In this document: piece by piece, positions 14,812 through 21,117 of the stretch
Numbering within the stretch: position 1 is the first letter of the stretch
How the letters are laid out: each line of letters opens with the position of its first letter
NCBI GenBank assembly: GCA_013288305.1
Contig: JABDCD010000003.1
Coordinates: 11,466-58,029, forward strand
DNA from: Alphaproteobacteria bacterium
GTDB taxonomy: Bacteria > Pseudomonadota > Alphaproteobacteria > Rickettsiales > SXRF01
Length of the DNA: 46,564 bases
Reading direction: 5' to 3'
Translations under genes and position numbers: made by a program
Notes under the pieces: generated by a model
Seen by the model: the letters and a program-made list of their open reading frames with translations, nothing else
What the model was told of the DNA's origin: nothing
The model's database searches: none

Positions 14812-15681
14812 TCAAAGAGATGAGAGGCTGTTTACCAATGCATCAATGCAGGGTTTGCGTGCGCTGGTTTTGCGCCAGACGAGACCGATGCTGCGCGAAG
14901 GTGCAGGTTTGGCAAAGGGAATATAAACAATACCATCGCTCTTTTGCATGGCCATTTTAGGAATCAACGTGATACCAACGCCGGAGGCTACCATGTGGCG
15001 CAACGTTTCAAGGCTAGTAGCACGAAACTCCTGATTTTCCGTCGCACCGGTCATACTGCATACTTCCAGCGCCTGGGCGCGCAGGCAATGTCCGTCTTCG
15101 AGTAATAATAATTGCTCATGGGCGATATCAGATTGCCGGATGCTTTTGCGTTTTGCCAAGGGATGATTGGGCGGTACGGCCAGAAGAAACGAATCATCGA
15201 ACAGCGGCATGGTTTCGAGTTCATCCTCATCGATAGGCAAGGCCAGCAGCGCCGCATCAAGCGGCCCGGCTATTATCCTTTCCAGCAATGATTTGGTTTT
15301 TTCCTCTATCAATAGCAGTTTCAATTTAGGCAGTTTTTTACGGATAGCTGGCACGGCCAGCGGCAGAAAATAAGGAGCAAGCGTCGGAAATGCACCTAGC
15401 CGGAAATTGCCTGCATAAGGGTCTTGAGCGGTTTTCGCTACAGCCTTTATTTCCCCAGATTCGTGCAAGATACGCCGAGCGCGCTGTACGATTTCCTCAC
15501 CCACCGGCGTAACCATCACGTGCTTGTTGGTGCGCTCGAATAACTGAACGCCGAGCGTTTCCTCTAGCTTCTTAAGCTGCATAGAAAGTGTAGGCTGGCT
15601 CGTATTACACGCTCGTGCTGCCTTCCCGAAATGCCGGTGATCTGCCACCGCTGCCAGATATTGTAAATCGCGTAAATTCAT
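14812..15681 (-). CDS. oxyR: Hydrogen-peroxide-sensing LysR regulator OxyR
   Basis: The 289-residue LysR protein has an N-terminal helix-turn-helix (LRDLQYLAAVADHRHFGKAARACNTSQPTLSMQLKKLEE). The redox cysteine pair is present in HCLRAQALEVC, at OxyR spacing (equivalent to C199/C208 of the E. coli protein). Peroxide forms a disulfide that switches OxyR to an activator. It is divergent from the microprotein-ahpC-ahpD operon, with an almost perfect OxyR site between them. Confidence 0.95.
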   Translation of the reverse strand: MNLRDLQYLAAVADHRHFGKAARACNTSQPTLSMQLKKLEETLGVQLFERTNKHVMVTPVGEEIVQRARRILHESGEIKAVAKTAQDPYAGNFRLGAFPTLAPYFLPLAVPAIRKKLPKLKLLLIEEKTKSLLERIIAGPLDAALLALPIDEDELETMPLFDDSFLLAVPPNHPLAKRKSIRQSDIAHEQLLLLEDGHCLRAQALEVCSMTGATENQEFRATSLETLRHMVASGVGITLIPKMAMQKSDGIVYIPFAKPAPSRSIGLVWRKTSARKPCIDALVNSLSSL

Positions 15682-15694
15682 AGCGTTTCCTATA

Positions 15695-15731
15695 ATAGAT
15701 ATTATCTATTAATATCATAAAATCATTCGAT
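15695..15731. promoter_or_regulatory. OxyR binding site
   Basis: The first half (15695-15709) reads ATAGATATTATCTAT, a full match to the ATAG-N7-CTAT element including the inner T and A. After a 7-nt gap, the second half (15717-15731) reads ATAA-N7-CGAT, a weaker match in register. It lies between oxyR and the ahp operon, so it may serve both. Confidence 0.8.
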
Positions 15732-15787
15732 TGTACATATCGATGTGGGAGGCATACGCTAATAAGGGCAACGCAATGGAGGGACTT

Positions 15788-15934
15788 ATGACCAGCAACG
15801 ACCCAGAATTCATCAAATGCGCTATGGATGCGTTGGAAGAAGGCATAAAGGCGCAGGAAATAAAGGAAGAATGTGCCTGTCGTCTCGGCCAGCCATTGCA
15901 AGAAGAAACCCATAACCCCAAACCAAAGGAGTAA
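15788..15934 (+). CDS. Microprotein upstream of ahpC (paralogue of 18299-18469)
   Basis: This 48-residue protein begins MTSNDPEFIKCAMDALEEG and contains AQEIKEECACRLGQP. GGAGG lies 5 nt before the ATG at 15788; the frame open from 15731 has no such site. It is 4 nt from ahpC and therefore co-translated with it under OxyR control. It shares the pattern [NS]-D-x-E-x-I-K-x-x-M-[DE]-A-[IL]-[DE]-E-G-...-Q-[DE]-I-[RK] with the 56-residue protein at 18299. It carries three cysteines that the paralogue lacks. Function unknown. Confidence 0.75.
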   Translation: MTSNDPEFIKCAMDALEEGIKAQEIKEECACRLGQPLQEETHNPKPKE

Positions 15935-15938
15935 TGTT

Positions 15939-16502
15939 ATGTTAGGCGTAGGCGACAAATTTCCCACATTTAATGTCAAGGCAACGGCTTCCTTGCTGCT
16001 CAAGGACATTACCATCGATAATGTATTCATCGATGTGAATAACCAAAGCTATAAGAATAAATGGCTTGTTGTATTTTTCTACCCGAAGGATTTCACCTTC
16101 GTCTGCCCGACCGAAATCGCTGCATTTGGTGAATTGAACGGCGAATTCAAAGACCGGGATGCGCAGCTGCTCGGCGGCTCGACCGACAGTGAATTCGTGC
16201 ATTGGGCATGGCGCAAGCACCAGGATGAGCTGCGTGATCTGCCGTTCCCCCTCCTGGCGGACGTTAAGCGCGAGCTGACCGGTGCGCTAGGCATCCTTGA
16301 CAAAAATGAAGGCGTGGCACAGCGCGCGACTTATATTGTCGATCCGGACGGCATTATCCGCTTTGCGATGGTGACTGACCTGAACGTAGGCCGCAACCCG
16401 AAGGAAGTGCTGCGCGTGCTCGATGCGCTACAGACCGACGAACTCTGCCCCTGCAACTGGAAAAAGGGCGACGAAACCATCGATCTTCACAAAGCCGCAT
16501 AA
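15939..16502 (+). CDS. ahpC: Alkyl hydroperoxide reductase AhpC (2-Cys peroxiredoxin)
   Basis: The 187-residue peroxiredoxin has the peroxidatic C56 in FYPKDFTFVCPTEI and C170/C172 in DELCPCNWKKGDETI. The latter C-x-C arrangement is known from AhpC proteins reduced by AhpD, not AhpF. It reduces peroxides and peroxynitrite in the cytoplasm. The ATG at 15939 follows AAAGGA; the frame from 15873 adds sequence overlapping the microprotein gene. ahpD follows after 9 nt. Confidence 0.97.
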   Translation: MLGVGDKFPTFNVKATASLLLKDITIDNVFIDVNNQSYKNKWLVVFFYPKDFTFVCPTEIAAFGELNGEFKDRDAQLLGGSTDSEFVHWAWRKHQDELRDLPFPLLADVKRELTGALGILDKNEGVAQRATYIVDPDGIIRFAMVTDLNVGRNPKEVLRVLDALQTDELCPCNWKKGDETIDLHKAA

Positions 16503-16511
16503 GGAGGGATT

Positions 16512-17069
16512 ATGTCTATCCAGAAATTGAAAGATAACTTTGGCGAACATGCCAAGGACATCAAGCTGAACCTCGGCAGCGTGCTGACCGAGGAAGGCGC
16601 GCCGGATTTAAAGCAGAACCAGATTTTAGGCATTGCGCTGGCCTCGGCCTACGCCACGAAAAGCGCGGCGGTCGTCTCTGCAGTGCTTCATGAAGCATCG
16701 ACACTTTCGGCGGAGGAGATCCACGCCGCCAAAGCCGCCGCGACCATCATGGCGATGAACAACATCTATTACCGCTTCAACCATCTGGTCAGCGATAAAG
16801 AGTTCAGCAAGATGCCGGCGAAATTACGCATGAACATCATCGGCGCACCCGGCATAGCCAAGGCGGATTTCGAGCTGATGAGCCTGGCTGTGTCAGCCAT
16901 CAACGGCTGCGGCATGTGCATGGACGCGCATGTGCATGAGGTGGTAAAAGTGGGCGTTTCTAAAACCGGTGTACAGTCGGCCATCCGTATTGCCGCTGTT
17001 ATTAATGCTGCGGCACAGGCGATCACCATAAGCGATATAGAGCATCAAGCCACTCAAATGACGGCATAA
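16512..17069 (+). CDS. ahpD: Alkyl hydroperoxidase AhpD
   Basis: The 185-residue all-helical protein of the carboxymuconolactone-decarboxylase fold has E121 and the C133-G-M-C136-x-x-x-H140 active site (NGCGMCMDAH). This matches the E118/C130/C133/H137 proton-relay set of mycobacterial AhpD. It regenerates AhpC using lipoyl-protein electrons. AGGAGG precedes the ATG. The order oxyR / microprotein-ahpC-ahpD makes a self-contained peroxide response module. Confidence 0.97.
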   Translation: MSIQKLKDNFGEHAKDIKLNLGSVLTEEGAPDLKQNQILGIALASAYATKSAAVVSAVLHEASTLSAEEIHAAKAAATIMAMNNIYYRFNHLVSDKEFSKMPAKLRMNIIGAPGIAKADFELMSLAVSAINGCGMCMDAHVHEVVKVGVSKTGVQSAIRIAAVINAAAQAITISDIEHQATQMTA

Positions 17070-17119
17070 TTATATGAATGCAGCATTATCAATAGGATAG
17101 ATCATCAATTTTCCTCTTG

Positions 17120-17132
17120 ACTGACCGGTCAA
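17120..17132. promoter_or_regulatory. TetR operator, copy 1
   Basis: ACTGACCGGTCAA, with the GACCGGTC palindrome at 17123-17130, lies 40 nt upstream of the tetR ATG. The identical 13-nt string recurs at 17883-17895 ahead of the microprotein operon. Palindromes around GACCGGTC are typical TetR-family operators. Confidence 0.75.
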
Positions 17133-17171
17133 TTTATGAGATAATAACTTCAAGCTGATAAGAGGTATTAT

Positions 17172-17807
17172 ATGAGCACGATTAAACAGAAAGCCACACA
17201 GGATACCAAACAGATTCTGATCGATACAGCATCTGATTTGATCTGGAAAAATAGCTACGGCGCAGTCAGTGTCGATGATATTTGCAAGGCTGCTAATGTA
17301 AAGAAGGGTAGCTTCTATCACTTCTTTCCGTCGAAAGTTGATCTGGCCATTGCGGCATTAGAAGAGTTTTATCAAAGCAAAAAAGAGGCGTATGATCGGA
17401 TATTCTCTCCACAGACGCCATCAATTAAGCGCTTTGAGCAAATGGCTGATTTTGTAGTCGAACTTCAGGAACAGGCTGCCGCCAGGCACGGTAGGGTATG
17501 TGGTTGTCCACACGCTGCTCTTGGCTCTGAAATGGCCGGGCAGGAAGATGCCATCCGCCAGAAACTCGATGATATTACCAAACGGTCTGAACGCTATTAC
17601 GAGAGCGGCATACGTGATCTGATCGCCGATGGCGTTCTGCCTGCGGATACGGACATCAAGGCCAAGGCACAGGAAGTGTTTACTTATCTGCTGGGACAAC
17701 TGATGTTCGCCCGTATCCAGAATGATATCAATATAATAAAACGCGATTTCAAGCCAGGATTATTGAGAATTTTAGGAGTAACCAAAAAGGCAAACGAGGC
17801 TGCATAA
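17172..17807 (+). CDS. TetR/AcrR-family transcriptional repressor
   Basis: The 211-residue protein has an N-terminal TetR helix-turn-helix (LIDTASDLIWKNSYGAVSVDDICKAANVKKGSFYHFFPSKVDLA). A ligand domain follows with the HGRVCGCPHAALGSEM segment, a cysteine-containing loop found in TetR proteins of the NemR/AcuR-like group that respond to electrophiles; the grouping is by eye. Matching operators precede its own gene and the downstream operon, so it probably represses both. Confidence 0.93.
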   Translation: MSTIKQKATQDTKQILIDTASDLIWKNSYGAVSVDDICKAANVKKGSFYHFFPSKVDLAIAALEEFYQSKKEAYDRIFSPQTPSIKRFEQMADFVVELQEQAAARHGRVCGCPHAALGSEMAGQEDAIRQKLDDITKRSERYYESGIRDLIADGVLPADTDIKAKAQEVFTYLLGQLMFARIQNDINIIKRDFKPGLLRILGVTKKANEAA

Positions 17808-17844
17808 CAAGCATCCGTACTTTTAAGGCATTAGCCAGCGATAC

Positions 17845-17868
17845 AGTCGCAAACATGCGGCTTTTTTT
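17845..17868 (+). terminator. Intrinsic terminator after tetR
   Basis: AGTCGC (17845-17850) pairs with GCGGCT (17857-17862) around a 6-nt loop and is followed by seven Ts (17862-17868). It separates tetR from the microprotein operon, which has its own operator. Confidence 0.6.
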
Positions 17869-17882
17869 AGAATAGGAATTAA

Positions 17883-17895
17883 ACTGACCGGTCAA
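17883..17895. promoter_or_regulatory. TetR operator, copy 2
   Basis: A second exact copy of ACTGACCGGTCAA (palindromic GACCGGTC core), 20 nt upstream of the first microprotein ATG at 17916. It places the operon 17916-20764 under the adjacent TetR. Confidence 0.78.
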
Positions 17896-17915
17896 ATCAT
17901 AGAAGGAGAACTACC

Positions 17916-18077
17916 ATGACACAATTTTTATACAATATCAGAAACGAAATCATTGTGCTCGGTGCCATAGCCATACTTTCTCTGCCCGGCGCAAGCCTTG
18001 TTATTTACAGCCTGTCATCCGCCAGTGACACGCATCCGCACGCAATACAAGTTATTTCCAATACATCATCCCACTGA
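17916..18077 (+). CDS. Single-pass membrane microprotein (53 residues)
   Basis: MTQFLYNIRNEIIVLG starts a 53-residue protein with one hydrophobic stretch at about 12-32 (IIVLGAIAILSLPGASLVIYSL) and a polar C-terminal tail with several His and Ser. GAAGGAG stands 8 nt before the ATG, just after the TetR operator. It is the first gene of the operon. No family recognised. Confidence 0.7.
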   Translation: MTQFLYNIRNEIIVLGAIAILSLPGASLVIYSLSSASDTHPHAIQVISNTSSH

Positions 18078-18090
18078 AAGGAGAAATATT

Positions 18091-18279
18091 ATGCCAAAAC
18101 TTTTTCAAAATATCGGTGAAGTTGTTTGCGGTTCAGAGAGACATGCTCCTCTCAACCGACAATTTATCACCATAGGGAACCAGGTATTTGCCGTTGCTCA
18201 TTCGCGCGCGGAAATGGCCAGGATCATGCGGATGCGTGATCAGAAAGTTGCCGGCTACGTTCTTCAACATCGTATGTAA
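18091..18279 (+). CDS. Basic cytoplasmic microprotein (62 residues)
   Basis: A 62-residue protein beginning MPKLFQNIGEVVCGS and containing RQFITIGNQVFAVAHSRAEMARIMRMRDQKVAGYVLQ. It has no membrane segment and one cysteine, and is rich in Arg and Met. AAAGGAGA precedes the ATG at 18091; the earlier open frame from 17998 overlaps the previous gene and has no ribosome site. Second gene of the TetR operon. No family recognised. Confidence 0.7.
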   Translation: MPKLFQNIGEVVCGSERHAPLNRQFITIGNQVFAVAHSRAEMARIMRMRDQKVAGYVLQHRM

Positions 18280-18298
18280 CTTTATTATGGAGGCTTAT

Positions 18299-18469
18299 AT
18301 GTACAACAACGATCAAGAGATTATTAAATACGTGATGGAAGCCATCGATGAAGGCGTCAGCACGCAGGACATCAGAAAAGAGATCAAACGGCTGGCGGAT
18401 GGGGGAAGTGTAATTGATCCCCTAGCGGATCAATTGAGGGAGCGCATGTTATCGGAAGGAGGACGTTAA
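18299..18469 (+). CDS. Microprotein (56 residues), paralogue of the ahpC-linked microprotein
   Basis: MYNNDQEIIKYVMEAIDEGV followed by STQDIRKEIKRLADGG and a C-terminal DQLRERMLSEGGR. The first 30 residues line up without gaps with the 48-residue protein at 15788. GGAGG precedes the ATG by 5-6 nt. It is charged, predicted helical and soluble. Two copies in two different stress operons of one island suggest a shared adaptor-like role; this is inference. Confidence 0.75.
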   Translation: MYNNDQEIIKYVMEAIDEGVSTQDIRKEIKRLADGGSVIDPLADQLRERMLSEGGR

Positions 18470-18470
18470 T

Positions 18471-18632
18471 ATGAAAACTAAAGGCAAGAAAATAACTATC
18501 ACGCTTGCGTCCTTGCTGCTTGTCGCCACAGTTACCTATGCTACATCTACGCTGGGCGCAGGCGTATTCTGGTCGTCGCTGGCCAGCGGTCTAGTCGGCG
18601 TCATCGGTGGCCATATCAAAAACAACGCTTAA
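18471..18632 (+). CDS. Hydrophobic microprotein (53 residues)
   Basis: MKTKGKKITITLASLLLVAT starts a 53-residue protein with a basic N-terminus and two hydrophobic, Gly/Ser-rich stretches (about 8-24 and 28-47), ending GGHIKNNA. It could be a small inner membrane protein, or the first stretch a signal sequence with cleavage near YATS. GGAAGGAGG precedes the ATG at 18471, which starts 1 nt after the previous stop. No family recognised. Confidence 0.68.
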   Translation: MKTKGKKITITLASLLLVATVTYATSTLGAGVFWSSLASGLVGVIGGHIKNNA

Positions 18633-18649
18633 CAAAAAGGAGAAATCTT

Positions 18650-19381
18650 ATGAAGATCGATAATAAAAATATTCTGGTTACTGGTGCAAATCGCGGCATT
18701 GGCGCTGCCATTGTCCGTGAATTGCTGAAACATAAAGTCGGCAAGGTCTACGCCGCCGCGCGCAATGTTAAAAACCTTCCTGATTTTGGCGACAAGCGTG
18801 TTATACCGCTGGCACTCGATATCACGGATTCTAAGCAAGTCGCCGACTTAGCTAAGCAGGCAAAAGACATCAACATACTGATCAATAATGCGGGTACGAT
18901 AGCTTTTGCTTCCATCATCGAAGGCCAGCTGGACCAGATCGCCGCTGATATGAAGGTCAATTATTTTGGCACGATCGGCATGATGCAGGCCTTTGCGCCG
19001 GTGCTGCAGAAGAATGGTCAAGGCATGATTGCCAACGTTATCAGTATTATTGGACTGGCGCCCATGGTATCGGTTGGCGGCTATTCCGCTTCCAAAGCCG
19101 CACTTCATTCCGCCACGCAGTCTGCTCGCACAGAATTAGCGGCTCGCAATATTCATGTCATTGGCATATATCCCGGCCCTATCGATACCGAAATGGCGCG
19201 TGATTTCCCCATTGCGAAAACATCTCCTGCCGTGACCGCACAAGCTATTGTCGCAGGCATCATCGAAGGAAAGGATTATATCTTCCCCGATCCGATGTCA
19301 CAGCAGATGGGCGCGCTGTGGGAACAGAATCCCAAGGCGGTGGAGAAGCAGTTTGCTGCGCCCATGACAGATGCAGCGTAA
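18650..19381 (+). CDS. Short-chain dehydrogenase/reductase
   Basis: The 243-residue classical SDR has the cofactor motif TGANRGIG at 11-18, NNAG at 79-82, a catalytic Ser near 132, Y145 and K149 (GGYSASK), and a PGPIDTEM segment. Members reduce carbonyls or quinones with NAD(P)H; the substrate is unknown. AAAAAGGAG precedes the ATG. It is the first enzyme of the TetR operon, followed by pirin and OsmC genes, which fits electrophile or quinone detoxification. Confidence 0.92.
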   Translation: MKIDNKNILVTGANRGIGAAIVRELLKHKVGKVYAAARNVKNLPDFGDKRVIPLALDITDSKQVADLAKQAKDINILINNAGTIAFASIIEGQLDQIAADMKVNYFGTIGMMQAFAPVLQKNGQGMIANVISIIGLAPMVSVGGYSASKAALHSATQSARTELAARNIHVIGIYPGPIDTEMARDFPIAKTSPAVTAQAIVAGIIEGKDYIFPDPMSQQMGALWEQNPKAVEKQFAAPMTDAA

Positions 19382-19450
19382 ATATGTTGCCATTACCTTG
19401 GTCCTTGATAGCCTGTCTAAGCAATTGACGTAGCAGTCTAGGTAAAACGT

Positions 19451-20344
19451 ATGGGAACGATTGATCTCACCATTACTCCGCGCGATAAGGACTTAGGCGG
19501 CTTTTATGTCAGGCGCATTTTACCCTATGCTCAGCGCCGCATGGTTGGCCCGTTTATCTTTCTCGATCATTTCGGGCCTGTGGAGTTTGCAGTGAACCAC
19601 GGGATCGACGTAAGGCCGCACCCACATATTGGCCTTGCGACAGTCACCTATTTATTCGAAGGCGAGATGTTTCACCGGGATAGCATCGGCTCGGCACAGG
19701 CCATCACTCCCGGTGACGTCAACTGGATGACGGCAGGCCGGGGTATTGCACATTCCGAGCGTACGCCAACTAAGGAGAAAGAAAAGCCGCATCATGCACA
19801 TGGCCTGCAAAGCTGGGTGGCTTTGCCCAAGGAATATGAAGAATGCCTGCCGGAATTTTTTCACCATCCGGAAAATACGCTGCCTGTGTTTGACATCAAA
19901 GGCGTTGCAGTGTGCCTGATCGCTGGGGCTGCCTATGGTTATAAGGCGCCGGTAAAGACCTATAGTCCGCTTTTTTATGCTGCTATAACCATGAACGCCG
20001 GTGATATCCTGGAAATTACCCAGGAGTACCGTGAGCGTGCCTTATACCTGATCGAGGGCGATCTGCGCATTGGCAATGCGCGTATTCTACCGCGCACCAT
20101 GCCAGTATTCGCAGCGGACGAACGCATTATCGTGCAGGCCAGTGCGCCCTCAACGTTTATGCTGCTGGGCGGCGATCCATTATCCGAGCCGCGCTATATC
20201 GACTGGAATTTCGTATCCAGTTCAAAAGAACGGCTGGAGCAGGCCAAACAGGACTGGCTGGAACAGCGCTTTGATAAAATACCGGGCGATGATAAGGAGT
20301 TTATACCCCTGCCGGAGCAGACCAAGCCAGGAACGATTTTATAG
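19451..20344 (+). CDS. Pirin-family protein
   Basis: The 297-residue bicupin has the pirin metal site: H57 and H59 in RPHPHIGLATVTY, H101 and E103 in AHSERT, and the FLDHFGP segment. Bacterial pirins such as YhhW act as quercetinases or bind enzyme partners; some are redox-linked. A 69-nt gap separates it from the SDR gene; OsmC follows after 9 nt. Confidence 0.93.
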   Translation: MGTIDLTITPRDKDLGGFYVRRILPYAQRRMVGPFIFLDHFGPVEFAVNHGIDVRPHPHIGLATVTYLFEGEMFHRDSIGSAQAITPGDVNWMTAGRGIAHSERTPTKEKEKPHHAHGLQSWVALPKEYEECLPEFFHHPENTLPVFDIKGVAVCLIAGAAYGYKAPVKTYSPLFYAAITMNAGDILEITQEYRERALYLIEGDLRIGNARILPRTMPVFAADERIIVQASAPSTFMLLGGDPLSEPRYIDWNFVSSSKERLEQAKQDWLEQRFDKIPGDDKEFIPLPEQTKPGTIL

Positions 20345-20353
20345 GAGAGAGAT

Positions 20354-20764
20354 ATGGCCGGCGAACAAATGATACACGCCTATGTCGCCGAAACCGGTGA
20401 AAGCGTTTTCGCTGTGGATATTGAAGTGTCGGGACACCATATCAAGGGCGATGAACCTATCGAATCCGGTGGCAAAAATCTTGGCCTCGCACCGTATGAT
20501 ACATTGCTGGCAGCATTAGGTGAATGTACGGTAATGACCGTACGTTGGTACGCGCGCCAGCAAAAATGGCCGCTTGATAAAGTTGAGGTCAAACTGACGC
20601 ATCATAAAGAAAACAAACAGGATATCTTCACCAAGGAGATTACGCTGCACGGAAGCACCTTAAGCGAAGAGCAACGTAAAAAGCTCATCGAGATTGCGGC
20701 CAAATGCCCAGTGCAGAGGACATTAGAAGATACACCAACAATCAGCACTCTTGCTGCGAAGTAA
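20354..20764 (+). CDS. OsmC/Ohr-family peroxidase-like protein
   Basis: The 136-residue protein has the two family cysteines, C58 (ALGECTVMTVRWYARQ) and C118 (AAKCPVQRTL). The OsmC/Ohr fold uses such a pair for thiol-dependent reduction of organic hydroperoxides. GGAGAG precedes the ATG. It is the last gene of the TetR operon and the last gene of the island. Confidence 0.92.
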   Translation: MAGEQMIHAYVAETGESVFAVDIEVSGHHIKGDEPIESGGKNLGLAPYDTLLAALGECTVMTVRWYARQQKWPLDKVEVKLTHHKENKQDIFTKEITLHGSTLSEEQRKKLIEIAAKCPVQRTLEDTPTISTLAAK

Positions 20765-20958
20765 CTCGAATTTTCTGATCCGGCGCGTGTGAGAGAAGGC
20801 ACCTGCGATAATCGCAGAGAGAAAAATCCAAGGGGTACCCCGGCACCCACCCCCGCCTTTGAAAATTTTTGATGCCAAAATGACCATCGCCTGATAATCT
20901 TGAAGCTAGGCTCAAGCAGAAAACAAATGACGATATTTTGGCCATCAGGTACCGGTTC

Positions 20959-20971
20959 TGGCGGTAGATTT
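20959..20971. repeat. Island-end inverted repeat, right copy
   Basis: TGGCGGTAGATTT, exact reverse complement of 10058-10070 at the other end. A further GACGGTAG follows, as near the left end (GACGGTAG at about 10090). Confidence 0.5.
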
Positions 20972-21036
20972 GACGGTAGACACGAAATCCACATTTCAAT
21001 ATATCAATAATATTCAATATATTATCTCTTAAATGT

Positions 21037-21050
21037 GAATCCTAGTCCCC
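21037..21050 (+). other. Right attachment site (attR)
   Basis: GAATCCTAGTCCCC, identical to the tRNA-Gln 3' segment at 9940-9953 and in the same orientation. The match ends where the sequence turns to GGTCC, so no second tRNA is present. It defines an 11.1-kb insertion. Confidence 0.75.
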
Positions 21051-21117
21051 GGTCCTGCGCGTGCGGTGCAACAGGCGCAAAACACTGCAACTACGCAGCA
21101 CCGGTTTCTTGAGGATC

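Larger units (their letters stand above)
9954..21050. mobile_element. tRNA-Gln-anchored genomic island carrying redox-stress genes
   Basis: The boundaries are the 14-nt direct repeat (tRNA end and 21037-21050), with an integrase N-terminal remnant just inside the left end and a 13-nt inverted repeat near both ends. Cargo: DUF2726, ECF sigma/anti-sigma, phosphoesterase, cupredoxin, HxlR/reductase, OxyR/AhpCD and the TetR operon. Flanking genes (bamE operon, putA) are ordinary core genes. The integrase is broken, so the element is fixed or needs help in trans. Confidence 0.75.
20765..21117. other. Non-coding right end of the island
   Basis: I see no gene in these 353 nt; the open frames on the minus strand are short and composition-driven. 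It holds a 10-nt GGGGTACCCC palindrome (20832-20841), the right inverted repeat (20959-20971), two direct copies of TTCAATATAT (20995-21004, 21013-21022) and the right attachment site. Confidence 0.7.

Noticed and set aside
20602-21017. Two minus-strand frames of 130 and 91 residues at the island's right end
   Set aside because: They overlap osmC or lie in att/AT-repeat DNA, have no ribosome site, and look like random open frames.
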